Assembly (NCBI GenBank): GCA_017425245.1
Contig: JAFOOX010000052.1
Span: 62,001 to 126,000 of the forward strand
Origin: Gammaproteobacteria bacterium
Lineage (GTDB): Bacteria > Pseudomonadota > Gammaproteobacteria > Enterobacterales > Neiellaceae
Direction of reading: 5' to 3'
Length of the DNA: 64,000 bases
Under the pieces are notes generated by a model that was not told the DNA's origin, ran no database searches, and worked only from the letters and a program-made list of their open reading frames with translations. Position numbers and translations under genes: made by a program. Shown one piece after another: positions 53,975 through 63,325 of this stretch (position 1 is the stretch's first letter; every line of letters starts with the position of its first letter).

Positions 53975-54054
53975 GGTGTAGCTGAAACGGCTACGGTGTA
54001 GCTGAAGCGGCTACGGTGTAGGTGAAACGCCTACGGTGTAGGTGAAACGCCTAC
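53975..54054. repeat. Four 20-bp iteron-like repeats with covarying arms
   Basis: Perfect 20-bp periodicity: units 1 and 2 are GGTGTAGCTGAAACGGCTAC (unit 2 with one A-to-G), units 3 and 4 are GGTGTAGGTGAAACGCCTAC. Each contains an inverted repeat, GTAGC...GCTAC or GTAGG...CCTAC, so the one difference in the left arm is matched by a compensating one in the right. It does not encode protein in any frame (stops throughout). Confidence 0.85.
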
Positions 54055-54078
54055 AGTGCGAGCGCGGGCAGCAAGCCA

Positions 54079-54205
54079 ATGAACGCACCGTCACCACCGA
54101 GGAGCTGGAGCGGATGGAGCTGGAACACCTGGAGCGGCTGCGCAGTGGTGAGCCACCGCACCGGCTAGGCTACTGAACAACGACCAGCGAGGGGCGCAAG
54201 GCGGC
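54079..54205 (+). pseudogene. Duplicated 3' end of the 53454 gene
   Basis: About 126 bp nearly identical to 53833-53958 (offset 246 bp), including the stop and 30 bp beyond. The only coding differences are synonymous (GAA/GAG, TTG/CTG). No start codon or ribosome site serves it in this frame, so it is a remnant. The iteron-like array lies between the two copies. Confidence 0.75.
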
Positions 54206-54247
54206 ACCCTCAGCGATTAGACAGGGCTTAGACGGAGATTCACGCCG

Positions 54248-54535
54248 ATGGCACCTAAAGCGTTTAGGTTCAACAGGTTGGCGCGTTTTTCTGATTTATT
54301 GCTCAGGAGTATGCAGAGAGGCCGCGAGGCTGCCAAAATAGGCGCCGGCCACAGTCTGGCGGCCTGTCACCGTGAGGGCAGGCAACCGCCTGTGGTCTTG
54401 CCCTGGTTGGCATGGCTACCCAAGGCGAACCCCGCCACCGGCAGAGTTAACGCGCCGCCAGCCATCAAGGGGCGCGAACGCACCCGAACGCCTGTGAGCG
54501 CAGCCGAACGCCGGGCCATTGGCAGCGAACGTTGA
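54248..54535 (+). CDS. Possible small basic protein, doubtful
   Basis: A 95-codon open frame of basic, low-complexity composition (AERRAIGSER end), without a good ribosome site or recognised family. It ends where the 11-bp repeats begin. It may be chance in GC-rich DNA. Confidence 0.25.
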   Translation: MAPKAFRFNRLARFSDLLLRSMQRGREAAKIGAGHSLAACHREGRQPPVVLPWLAWLPKANPATGRVNAPPAIKGRERTRTPVSAAERRAIGSER

Positions 54536-54598
54536 ACAAGCGCTGAACGAACGTTGAACGGACGTTGAACAGGCGTTACCTGTAACGTTACCCGTAAC
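54530..54598. repeat. Helically phased 11-12 bp repeats
   Basis: CGTTGAACAAG, CGCTGAACGAA, CGTTGAACGGA and CGTTGAACAGG run head to tail at 11-bp spacing, followed by CGTTACCTGTAA and CGTTACCCGTAA. One helical turn per unit suggests a nucleoprotein site. Lies 48 bp before the next gene. Confidence 0.75.
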
Positions 54599-54645
54599 AG
54601 GACCGGCCGTTACCCGGCCACCATCACCACAAGGAGGATCACCCC

Positions 54646-54903
54646 ATGACCAGAGCCGAGCGCCGCCACCACCTGGAGCGCCTGCGCCACAAGCGAGGCC
54701 GCCACGCCGGCCGGGATCTGCGCCATAGCCGGCGCGAACTGGGCAAGGCGCTGGCCAGTCCCTGCCCTTGTTCCTGCTACCTGTGCGGCAACACCCGCCA
54801 CCACCATGGCCCTACCCTTCAAGAAGCGCGGGCCGCCGATGCCATGACCCAGCAGCTGGCCGAGGCCAACGGCCATGGCGCGCCGCTCAGCCGCTTGCCC
54901 TGA
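54646..54903 (+). CDS. Small basic protein with CxCxxC motif
   Basis: 85 residues after a perfect AAGGAGG. A basic N-terminus (RAERRHHLERLRHKRGRHAG) leads to PCPCSCYLCGNTRHHHGPT, where three Cys (CSCYLC) and nearby His could bind a metal. I recall small uncharacterised bacterial proteins with a similar CSCxxCGNPR segment; the assignment is from memory. Last gene of the element that I can support. Confidence 0.6.
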   Translation: MTRAERRHHLERLRHKRGRHAGRDLRHSRRELGKALASPCPCSCYLCGNTRHHHGPTLQEARAADAMTQQLAEANGHGAPLSRLP

Positions 54904-55900
54904 ACAATCAGGGAAACTGCCGGGACGATTGGCGCCCCAGTACGGCGAGAACCCAGCGGCCTACCCGGTGGGTTACCGATGGCCTACCCAGTGGGTTAGC
55001 CAGTGTTACGCCCATTGCTTGAGGTGGTCAGTTCTGACCGTGGATCTAGTCAGATCCGACCATAAAGCCCGGCCAGTTCTGACGATCAGCACCATCAGGA
55101 AGCCGCCCACCACCGGGGGCGGGTCGAATCTCTAGGGGCTCCAGCGACAGCACCGCCATCCCCGACACTTATTTACACCCGCGAAATAAGAAGTTTGGTA
55201 GTCGCCCCCGTGGCGGCCAGAATCGCCCACCAGTGACCCGCCGTGACACCCCGCCAGCCGTCACCCGTGACAGGTCCGTGACAGCCAGAGCCACAGCCAC
55301 CAACCGGGCAGCAGGGAAGAAGTAAGGAAGCCGGAGGCCGCGCCAGTAAGGAAGAACCCCAGCGGGTTGGCCAGCATGGCGGCCGAGGCTGGCACCCACC
55401 GCCAGGCAGCAACGACCATCAGCGAACGGCGCGCCCAGCCAGCCATCACGGGCGCCAGCCGCCAGGGCGCCCCGGCGCATTGCCACCCACGACAGCCAGC
55501 CACCTGGAGCGATTGGCGCGGCTTGCCCGCCATTTTCGCGGGTCCTTTTGGGCGATCTGCATGCGGGGGCGTAGAGGTGCGGAGACCCGCTAGATTTTGG
55601 GCGCCCTTGGATTTCCTTCCTTGGTCGCCGGAATGGCCACGGGAGAGCGCCGCCAGCAGCAGCCAAGGCAAGGCCATCACCCCAGCAACGGCGCGCCCCT
55701 TGGGCCGCTGGTGAGCTGTGACGGTGGGCCGCGAAAAGTAAGGAAGGAAGCCCCAGCCACTGGCCCGGATTTTCGGGCGAGTCATGGCCGGGCGCCGTGG
55801 GTATTTCCCCACCGGGGGAACACCTCGACAGCCCGCCGCCAGTAGTGGGGCCTGTCGCATAATCAGGCAGACGCCAGGGGATGGAGGTGTGCGCCCCGAA
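54904..55900. other. Stretch of the ssrA element without a supported gene
   Basis: About 1 kb of GC-rich DNA. Open frames exist on both strands, but none has a ribosome site, family or sensible composition. It contains a repeated 18-mer (GGCCTACCCGGTGGGTTA at 54958 and, with one change, at 54981), short dyads at 55026-55057, and several AAGTAAGGAAG-like runs (about 55320, 55350, 55735). Confidence 0.6.
55026..55083. repeat. Adjacent short dyads
   Basis: GGTCAG-TT-CTGACC (55026-55039) and GGATCT-AGTC-AGATCC (55042-55057) are side by side; CAGTTCTGAC recurs at 55074-55083. Possible protein-binding site, origin or transfer-origin part; nothing decides among these. Confidence 0.5.
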
Positions 55901-55902
55901 TG

Positions 55903-56037
55903 TGCCCCCACCACCTTGGGCCAGATGCCCCCAAATGTGCCCCCAGCGCGCCGGCCCAGATGCCCCCACCGTTACCAATCATGACCCAGATCACAAAGGT
56001 GAACAGTCGCCGCCAGCTGGGGGCATATACGGGGGCA
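55903..56037. promoter_or_regulatory. Right cluster of TGCCCCCA sites (candidate integrase arm sites)
   Basis: TGCCCCCA at 55903, 55926, 55938 and 55961, then the reverse form TGGGGGCA at 56018 and CGGGGGCA at 56030. It mirrors the cluster at the left end and lies just inside the right repeat. Confidence 0.6.
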
Positions 56038-56100
56038 TGAGCCATATTCGCCCAACACTAAATTCCAATAACTCAATCAGTTAACGAGCCAATTCGATGG

Positions 56101-56233
56101 CCCCCGGCTCCACCACATACGAAACCGCGTTAGTTCGCGTAAAGCCGCAAAGCACCATAAAACAGTGACTTGCGGCTTTTTCTTTGCCCGCAGTAGGCCG
56201 CCAGCGGCAATTTAGGTGGCTTGAATCCGGGGG
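56101..56233. repeat. Right attachment repeat (attR) of the ssrA element
   Basis: Direct repeat of 48736-48868, 132 of 133 bases identical, beginning with the 15-base tmRNA 3' end CCCCCGGCTCCACCA and containing a second copy of the ssrA terminator (56141-56181). It marks the right end of the element and probably the original chromosomal sequence. Confidence 0.9.
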
Positions 56234-56536
56234 GCTGTATCGTGCGGGGAGACCAGCTGCACAAACGAGTGGAATTGTACTCATCCGAGGCTACTCAATT
56301 GCCACCTAGCAGCTCCAAGCTCAAAAGACCCGCTTGCTAACCGGGATCAAGGTCAACGATACGCGGCAGGTCCATTAGCAAAAGGAAACCTCGCCAGCAC
56401 CAGCAGCCACAGGACCGACGCTGCTTGGCAGCCCTCTGACATCAAACTTGATTTGATGACAGCTGCTAGGCTCTGCCATACGCCGCATCTGCAATGCGCT
56501 CACCTGAGGTATGGCAATAGATCATAACCAGCCCGG
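56234..56536. other. Gap between the element and the phytochrome operon
   Basis: About 300 bp in which I see no gene, RNA or clear repeat apart from an inverted ATCAAACTTGAT-like pair near 56442-56458. No terminator with a clear U-run follows the heme oxygenase gene. Confidence 0.5.
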
Positions 56537-57091
56537 CTAGCCTAGGCAGGAATCAAGGTGGTGATGAAAGAAACCGAAAGTTTCGCGGGCAGCCGCCACA
56601 GCGATATCAGGATCGGGATGCCAAGCATCGGCAAAGCGCCAGAAGCGCCGCCAACGTTCTGCTCCACCCGCCCCACCAAAGAATGCACGCGGTGCAACTG
56701 GCAAGCTCGTTTCCAGCACACGCGCGATTGCCGCTCCGCCCAAGTTTGAGCCTTCGATGACGTACATGATGCCGATGCGGGCTGCGACACCAGACGCGCA
56801 CGGTGGGGTAGCACCCAAGGGGGGAGGCAAAACACTCAACGAGGCAAGATCTGCGCGCAGATCGGGTAGTCGTGGTTTGAAATCCTCCACCGGAGCGAAA
56901 CCTGCGAGCAATTGCTCAAGTGCGGCCTGGGGCGCATGTAGTCCTGCAAGCGCATCCGCATAATCGGCCATCGTCAATGTCCGGCGAACCAGAGGCGCCA
57001 ACAGGGGATGATGATCGAGCGCACGATGCGCCGACTTGGTCGCTTCTCGGAGCAGCGCAGCCAGCGCTCCATGGTTGTCAGCCGACGTCAT
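56537..57091 (-). CDS. bphO: Biliverdin-producing heme oxygenase
   Basis: Opens heme to biliverdin IX-alpha, iron and CO, supplying the phytochrome chromophore. The 184 residues match bacterial BphO size. The proximal heme ligand is His22 in ATKSAHRALDHHP, and the distal-helix Gly stretch is YVIEGSNLGGAAIARVL. The start overlaps the stop of the phytochrome gene (ATGA), so the two are translationally coupled, a common bphO-bphP pairing. No reductase partner is encoded near it. Confidence 0.9.
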   Translation of the reverse strand: MTSADNHGALAALLREATKSAHRALDHHPLLAPLVRRTLTMADYADALAGLHAPQAALEQLLAGFAPVEDFKPRLPDLRADLASLSVLPPPLGATPPCASGVAARIGIMYVIEGSNLGGAAIARVLETSLPVAPRAFFGGAGGAERWRRFWRFADAWHPDPDIAVAAARETFGFFHHHLDSCLG

Positions 57092-58554
57092 ACACAGTTC
57101 TCCTGCTGCAACACATCGCGCAGTTTGAGGGCCAAGAGGCGCACCTCGTTATCCCATGGCCGGCTGTAACCCAAACGTTTTTCGATCCATTTTTCGAACG
57201 AGCGGCGCGGTGCAATACCTAGCGATCCATCGTGCAGTTCGACCGGCTTGTCCGGATGACCGCCCCAGGCGACATCATGGACATGCTCGGATCGCGTCAG
57301 ATAGAGCCGCATGCCACGGTCACCCTTGCGCCCACGCAAGCGCAACGCCATAACACCAGCCACCTCGGACAGCGGGAAAGCAGAAAGCTGGCGCGATAGG
57401 CAATCTGTGGTCGCAACAAACTCGTTCTGATGCAGACAGAACCAGTCATCCACGGCTTCAAGCGCTCTGCCTGTCAAGGCAAGATCACTGACCAGAGTCT
57501 CCTCGCCGATACACAGTACTGCACCATCCACACGAAACTCGTTTTGCAGCCAGTTAGCCAGTTCGGGCCAGCAGGAATGCAGATCGCCGTGCCGGCGTAC
57601 TATCTCCTCTACAGGCGCAAACCGGTAGGGGAGGCTATCGATAAAGCGCATCCGTCGTTGCGACTGGTAACCAACAAAAGCAAATACATGGGCGCGCACA
57701 CAGGCGGCCACCCGCTCAAGAGCACCCAGCGACAAGTAACTGGGTTCGCTGTGATGGGCGGCCACGAGGGCAGTCAAGATGCCGTTCACCGCCACGGGAA
57801 AGGACAAAGAGGCCGCTACGCCCATATTTCCCAAATAGACAGCATGCACCGGGGAAACACTGCGCATGTCGGACCAAGTCAGATCCGGCGGCGTGCCGTC
57901 GCGGCTAAGTACGGTAACGGATGGAGCCGACGCATTCGGGATCATGCGCCAGGGATTTTTCAGGTATAGGGCACGGGCAATCTGTGGAATGTCGCTGGCC
58001 GGAAAGCGCAGGCCCAAGTAGCTACCATAGCCGCCCCCCTGACGCGCTTCGGCCACCACTTCACCGTCGCCGTCCTCACGGAAAAGGTAGAACATGATGC
58101 GCTGAAAGCCCGTTAGCTCGGCAACTTCCTCGACCAGCCGTTGCCGTGCCGATGAAAGCGCCCCCTCATCGACCACTGTGACTGGCACAGGCGGGTTAAC
58201 CCTCTGCTGGGTGCTGTGCTCCGCCACGTGGGGCACCAACTCCAACACACATTCGCCATCCTTCCCACGGCTGACCAGAGCATCAAGTGGGCCATGTACG
58301 CCTGCGACCCGTTCGTAAAAGAGATGACGGCTGCTCGCCACTAGGCCTGCCTCGGCCGTTAAGGCGGCCAGAGCAGGCGGCAGGGGCTGGCCTAGCCAGG
58401 ATTCGGGAGGCGTCCCCAAGAATCGATGAATGTTGTCTGCAACGTGGCTCACGCTTCCGTCCGCAGCAACCACAAGCAGCGTACCATGCGGCTGAATAGC
58501 CGCCGACAAATGCAACGCTTCGCTCTCGCAACGAGCCAGCAGTCTCTTATCCAT
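57088..58554 (-). CDS. bphP: Bacteriophytochrome photosensory module without output domain
   Basis: Red/far-red photoreceptor of 488 residues (start ATG 58554). PAS (about 10-110): Cys9, the biliverdin-linking position, lies just before [16 protein letters not shown] (about 125-300): the chromophore-pocket [32 protein letters not shown] and AAHHSEP with the conserved His residues. PHY (about 310-488): the tongue has the WGG and PRRSFE motifs, and the protein stops ~30 residues later at the end of the helical spine. No histidine kinase, GGDEF or HTH follows, unlike usual phytochromes. It overlaps the upstream CheB-CheR-GGDEF-EAL gene by 8 bp, so it likely signals through that protein. Confidence 0.9.
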   Translation of the reverse strand: MDKRLLARCESEALHLSAAIQPHGTLLVVAADGSVSHVADNIHRFLGTPPESWLGQPLPPALAALTAEAGLVASSRHLFYERVAGVHGPLDALVSRGKDGECVLELVPHVAEHSTQQRVNPPVPVTVVDEGALSSARQRLVEEVAELTGFQRIMFYLFREDGDGEVVAEARQGGGYGSYLGLRFPASDIPQIARALYLKNPWRMIPNASAPSVTVLSRDGTPPDLTWSDMRSVSPVHAVYLGNMGVAASLSFPVAVNGILTALVAAHHSEPSYLSLGALERVAACVRAHVFAFVGYQSQRRMRFIDSLPYRFAPVEEIVRRHGDLHSCWPELANWLQNEFRVDGAVLCIGEETLVSDLALTGRALEAVDDWFCLHQNEFVATTDCLSRQLSAFPLSEVAGVMALRLRGRKGDRGMRLYLTRSEHVHDVAWGGHPDKPVELHDGSLGIAPRRSFEKWIEKRLGYSRPWDNEVRLLALKLRDVLQQENCV

Positions 58555-61500
58555 TGCGAACCTCGCGCGCCAAAATGTCCTCGAAGGCCTCCACTTCCAG
58601 GGGGCGAGCCAGCAGATAACCCTGCGCAAAATCGCACCCTTGTTGCTTTAGCCATGCAAGCTGGCAGTCGGTCTCCACGCCCTCGGCGACGGTTTCAAGA
58701 GACAACGCCTTGGCGAGCCCCAGTACAGCGCACGCGATGGCTTCATCTTCCTTGTCCTGTCCCAGTCCGTCGACAAAGCTCTTGTCGATCTTCAGCTCAT
58801 CAAGCGGCAACCGCTTGAGATAGGCAAGCGAAGAATACCCAGTACCGAAATCGTCAATGGCAATGCGCAGACCCGCGGCATCAAGCGCAGCCAAGTTAGC
58901 CGTCACTTGGCTGCAGTTTTCGAGCAGGGCGCCTTCGGTTACTTCTACCTCCACGCAGTCTGTCGGAACACCCGCAGCTCTAATCTTGTCGATTAACTCA
59001 CCGGCGAAGCTCGCTTCGCGCAATGAGCGGGGCGAAACGTTGAAGGCAATGCGTGGCAACGCCAGCCCCATCGACAGCCAGACGGACATCTGCGCCAGCA
59101 ACAGGTTTTCAACGGCACGGCCCACGTCGAGAATCAGGCCGCTGGCTTCCGCTACAGGAATGAATTCGCCGGGTGACACCTCGCCCAGCTCTGGATCTCG
59201 CCAGCGCAACAGCGCTTCAGCACCAGCTAGCTTGCGGCTGCCAACAGCAAATTTCGGCTGGAAAACGAGGCGCAGTCGCCCCTTGCGCAAGGCATCGCGC
59301 AGCGCGCTTTCAAGCGCTGCGCGTTTGAGCAGACGTACCTGCAGATCCGATTTATAGAACTCTACTCGGTTTCGGCCCTGCTCCTTGGCTCGATACATTG
59401 CCGCATCAGCAGCACGCACCAAGCTGGAGGAATCATTGCCGTCCTCTGGATAGAACGCCACGCCGATACTGGCAGATACGAACAGGGCCCGGTCATTGAT
59501 CTCAAAGGACGCCGACAGATCATCGACGATGCGGCGCGCCACCTGATCAGCTGTTTCGGCCGTGCAATTCGACAAAATGGCAGTGAACTCGTCGCCGCCG
59601 AGGCGTGCCACGGTGTCGATGTCGCGCACGACATCGCGCAGCCGTTTCGCTGCCTGCTTAAGCAGTTCGTCGCCGATATCATGCCCCAGCGTATCGTTGA
59701 TCGTCTTGAAGTTGTCGAGGTCGATGAATAGCAGGCACAGACGCGATTTCTGACGGCGCGCCTGCGCCAGCGCATGACGCAGACGATCTTGAAAAAGCGC
59801 GCGATTGGGCATGTCGGTGAGCGGATCGTGGGTCGCCAGATACTCGGCCTTACGCTGCGAATCCTTGATCTGCGTGATGTCGGAAAATACTGCCACGTAG
59901 TGCTCGACGTCGCCGGCCTGGTTATCGAGGCGGTTGATCGTCAGCCATTCCGGATATATCTCATTATTCTTACGCCTATTCCAGATTTCGCCCTGCCAGA
60001 ACCCGTTTTTGGCCAAAGCCTGCCACATCTCCCGATAAAACTCGGGACTGTGGCGTCCCGATTGCCACAGGGTCATGCTCTGGCCAACAACATCGACTTG
60101 GTCATAACCGGTAATCCGGGTAAAGGCAGCATTGACGGTCTGAATCAAACCCTGACCATCCGTCACCACAATCGCCTCTCCGGCCTGGTCGAAAACGCGT
60201 GCTGTGATCCGCATCTGCTCCTCAGCTCGACGAGCCAGGGTGATGTCTTCGGCCTCGACAACGAACGCTGTTGGCTGGCCACTAGCATCCAGCAGAACCT
60301 GATGCACGCTGCGCAGCCAGTGCGTGCCTTCGCCGCGCTCGATGCAGTGCTGGCCATTCTTCAAAGCACGTTCACGCAAGGCCGCCAAGTCGAGGTTCCA
60401 CATATCAGCCGCCAAGGCGGCCGGCAACAGGGCAAAATCGGTCTGGCCGACATAGCTATCCGTGGCGATGCCGAAGAAGTCGAGAAAACGCCGATTGGCG
60501 TACAGGTAACGGCCCTGCATGTCCTTCATCACAAAGATGACCGTGGTCTTTTCCATGAGGGATGACAGCCGGGACTCCGACGCCTTCAGCCGCACCTGCG
60601 CCTCTGTAATGTCGGTGATGTCGATCAGGGTCACTACCAACGAAGTGACCGCCCCGGTCTTATCCAAACCAGGCGTGACGGCGAGCCTCAAAGTACGTTC
60701 GTCCTGCTCGAGCGTTGCTTCCTCACGATCGGCGTGCGCGAACGCACGTCCAAGCATCGTATCGAGGTTGGCGAACGCATGCGGCAGGCGCAGGCGCGAA
60801 ACAGGCTGGTGCAATGCCGTCGATCGCAGGTCGAAGCGCCGTGCCGCAGGGTTGTTGAAACGCAACAGCTGCATACTCTGGTCGAAAACCAGAATGGGGA
60901 ACTGCAGCGCATCATAAAGATGGGCGTATTGCTCAGTCAGCTGAGAGAATTCGAGAGTCTTGAGGTTGAGTTCTTCATTGAGGCTGATCAGTTCCTCGTT
61001 AGTCGCTTGCAGCTCTTCATTCGCAGCTTCGAGTTCCTCATTGGTCGCCTGCAGTTCCTCATTGGAAGCCTGCGCCTCTTCGTTGAGGGCTTGCATCTCC
61101 TCGTTGGCCGTTGCCATTTCCTCGACAAGGGTCTGAAGGTGTTCACGCGTGGCCACCAGCTCGTCTTCAAGTTGGCGGTTTTCAGTGGGCGGCTGCGATT
61201 CTTCTGAACCGGCAGCCTGTTCGGAAAGGAACAGCACCAGCGTCAGAAAATTGTTGGCTTCGCTTAGCGGCTCGACTGCAACCCGCACCCACTCCTTGCC
61301 AAGCTTTCTGCGCCGTCCACGTTGCAGCTTGTTCGTCTGCTGACAGCGATGCAGCAGCGTCAGCAGTTCTCCACGCAACGCCTGCTGGGCAACATCAGCC
61401 AGCGACAGGCGGGCCACTCCCTCTGGAAACTGCAGGAAACGCTCAACTTGGCCGGCCGAGTGCTGAATGTTGCCGTCTGGATCACAGAGTACTGCGGTAC

Positions 61501-63010
61501 AGCCGAAGTGTTGAACCATTCCGGCGAGCAGGTGTTCGACCTTGCGCTCGCGGCGCTGGGCAGGCGTGCGCAATGTTCCCTGCACCGCCGGCCCCGGCAA
61601 GGCCGCAATCGCATCCCCGGTCTTGCGGAACAGGCGCTCGCGGCGGTCGAGAGGGGTGAACAACTGTTCCGCCTGCGCGACACTCTCAGACCGCCCCAAG
61701 AATAGGTAGCTGTCACGAATCAGGCCGAAATGGAAGGTGTGTAGCACTTTGGACTGCAACGGGGCATCAAAATAGATCAGCACGTTGCGGCAAGACACCA
61801 GATCGAGTCGCAGAAAGGGGGGATCACTTACCAGGTTATGGCGCGCAAAAACAATCATGTCGCGCAGGTGCTTGCCCGCCTCGTAGGCATGATTGACCGG
61901 CCGGAAGTGGCGTTCGAGGAGATCTGGCGGGATCTCGCTCATCGACGCCGCTGGGTAAACACCGCGACGGGCGACGTTAAGCGCATCGTCATCGATGTCA
62001 GTGGCGAAAATCTGCACGCGATATTGCGGCAAGCGCTCACCGAGCGCGTCAGCAAACAGCGTTGCGATCGAATAGGCCTCCTCACCGGAAGCGCAACCTG
62101 CCACCCATACGCGCACTTCACAGCCCGGCGCCTTACGTGTGCAGATGTCGAGCACCGCGCGCCGCAGTACGTCAAAGGCGTCGCGGTCACGGAAGAAGGC
62201 GGTTACCGAGATCAGGATGTCACGCGCCAGCAGGTCTAGTTCGAGCGGGTGAGACTCCACCCAGTTCAGGTAGGACGCAAGGTCGTGGTTGCCGGTGGCG
62301 ATCTCGCGGCGGCGGATGCGGCGCATCAAGGTGCCGATTTTGTAGCCAGAGAAGTCGAACTGCAGTTTCTCGCGGAGGCGAGACAGCAGGCGCTCAAGCA
62401 AATCGGGCGGAAGGTGCTCATCCTCTTGCGGCAGCAGTTCGAGGAGCTGAGGCAGCCGCGCGGCAATCTCCTCCGGCGTCAGCACGTGATCAACTACGCT
62501 CGCGTCGATCGCCGCCCGGGGCATGCCATCGTATTTGGCGGATTCCGGCTTTTGCACAAGCGTGAAGCCACCTGCAGCCTGAATCGCCCGCAGGCCGGCG
62601 GTGCCGTCAGAGCCTGTACCAGACAAGACGATGCCGACCGCCGCTTCACCCTCTTCTGCAGCTAATGAGATGAGGAACTGGTTGATCGAGGGTTTGGGCA
62701 CCACTTCGGGCGACGCAGCAACCAGCTGCAAACGACCTTCCTTAAGCAAGGCATTGAAGTTGGAGGGGACGACGTAAATTGTACCGGCTCGAGGCACATC
62801 ACCATGTGTAGCCTCTCTGACCGACAGCGGCGTCTCCCGGCCAAGAATCTCAACCATCATGCTGCGATAAGACGGCGACAGATGTTGCAACACGACGTAG
62901 GCACAGGGAAGATCGGGCTTCAGGTGACCGATGAGTTGCGAGATTGCCTCCAGACCGCCGGCTGAAGCCCCTATCCCGACAACGTATGTCTTCCCTGCAT
63001 CGCCCTGCAT
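58547..63010 (-). CDS. CheB-CheR-PAS-GGDEF-EAL fusion protein
   Basis: A soluble 1,487-residue multidomain protein. Start: the ATG at 63010, preceded by GAGG at 5 bp; a TTG start 48 bp upstream is also open. CheB methylesterase (about 8-190) with Ser in GASAGG, His in LQHLSP and Asp in SGTGSDG. CheR methyltransferase (about 200-470) with SAM site [13 protein letters not shown] and [12 protein letters not shown] long coiled coil of repeated ATNEELEA units (about 615-700). Three PAS domains (about 700-1060). GGDEF with intact VARLGGDEF (about 1137). EAL with intact AEALLRW (about 1263), ending near 1485. CheB lacks an N-terminal receiver. First gene of the operon with bphP and bphO. Confidence 0.88.
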   Translation of the reverse strand: MQGDAGKTYVVGIGASAGGLEAISQLIGHLKPDLPCAYVVLQHLSPSYRSMMVEILGRETPLSVREATHGDVPRAGTIYVVPSNFNALLKEGRLQLVAASPEVVPKPSINQFLISLAAEEGEAAVGIVLSGTGSDGTAGLRAIQAAGGFTLVQKPESAKYDGMPRAAIDASVVDHVLTPEEIAARLPQLLELLPQEDEHLPPDLLERLLSRLREKLQFDFSGYKIGTLMRRIRRREIATGNHDLASYLNWVESHPLELDLLARDILISVTAFFRDRDAFDVLRRAVLDICTRKAPGCEVRVWVAGCASGEEAYSIATLFADALGERLPQYRVQIFATDIDDDALNVARRGVYPAASMSEIPPDLLERHFRPVNHAYEAGKHLRDMIVFARHNLVSDPPFLRLDLVSCRNVLIYFDAPLQSKVLHTFHFGLIRDSYLFLGRSESVAQAEQLFTPLDRRERLFRKTGDAIAALPGPAVQGTLRTPAQRRERKVEHLLAGMVQHFGCTAVLCDPDGNIQHSAGQVERFLQFPEGVARLSLADVAQQALRGELLTLLHRCQQTNKLQRGRRRKLGKEWVRVAVEPLSEANNFLTLVLFLSEQAAGSEESQPPTENRQLEDELVATREHLQTLVEEMATANEEMQALNEEAQASNEELQATNEELEAANEELQATNEELISLNEELNLKTLEFSQLTEQYAHLYDALQFPILVFDQSMQLLRFNNPAARRFDLRSTALHQPVSRLRLPHAFANLDTMLGRAFAHADREEATLEQDERTLRLAVTPGLDKTGAVTSLVVTLIDITDITEAQVRLKASESRLSSLMEKTTVIFVMKDMQGRYLYANRRFLDFFGIATDSYVGQTDFALLPAALAADMWNLDLAALRERALKNGQHCIERGEGTHWLRSVHQVLLDASGQPTAFVVEAEDITLARRAEEQMRITARVFDQAGEAIVVTDGQGLIQTVNAAFTRITGYDQVDVVGQSMTLWQSGRHSPEFYREMWQALAKNGFWQGEIWNRRKNNEIYPEWLTINRLDNQAGDVEHYVAVFSDITQIKDSQRKAEYLATHDPLTDMPNRALFQDRLRHALAQARRQKSRLCLLFIDLDNFKTINDTLGHDIGDELLKQAAKRLRDVVRDIDTVARLGGDEFTAILSNCTAETADQVARRIVDDLSASFEINDRALFVSASIGVAFYPEDGNDSSSLVRAADAAMYRAKEQGRNRVEFYKSDLQVRLLKRAALESALRDALRKGRLRLVFQPKFAVGSRKLAGAEALLRWRDPELGEVSPGEFIPVAEASGLILDVGRAVENLLLAQMSVWLSMGLALPRIAFNVSPRSLREASFAGELIDKIRAAGVPTDCVEVEVTEGALLENCSQVTANLAALDAAGLRIAIDDFGTGYSSLAYLKRLPLDELKIDKSFVDGLGQDKEDEAIACAVLGLAKALSLETVAEGVETDCQLAWLKQQGCDFAQGYLLARPLEVEAFEDILAREVRNG

Positions 63011-63325
63011 GAGGCCCTCGGCACTCTCCCTGTGGTTGAGCAAATCATAGATATTCAAACCGCTTAGCGCACCTCAATATCCATTGGTCGCAGCCAAACT
63101 TCGCACCGACTCATGATCTATGTCGGGAGACGCAGGAGTGCCGCAGAGAATGAGCCATAGCAGCGAAACACACTTTCCCCTTGTGACTGGCGCTGTTGTT
63201 GTCCGGCGATGAGCGAGAGGCTGGCGCACGCACCTCATGCCAAGCCAAATCCGTGCAACTCATCGGTTTTTGCTGCTGGTGCGTAGTGTTAGGCTCGTAA
63301 CCAGTTATTGCAGGCAGGATGCGTC
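63011..63325. other. Intergenic region between the phytochrome operon and yhhQ
   Basis: About 315 bp that must hold two divergent promoters. I saw no strong -35/-10 pair and no preQ1-type riboswitch fold before yhhQ. No gene seen. Confidence 0.5.

Noticed and set aside
53975..54054. CRISPR array
   Set aside because: The 20-bp units are contiguous with no spacers, and no cas gene is in the window.
55169..55978. Long minus-strand frame (269 codons) and overlapping plus-strand frames in the right part of the element
   Set aside because: The minus frame starts at a weak codon with no ribosome site; the product is Gly/Ala/Pro/Arg-rich with no motif, which is usual for chance frames in GC-rich DNA.
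63240..63325. preQ1 riboswitch before yhhQ
   Set aside because: I could not fold the leader into a class I or II preQ1 aptamer; no conserved loop sequence seen.
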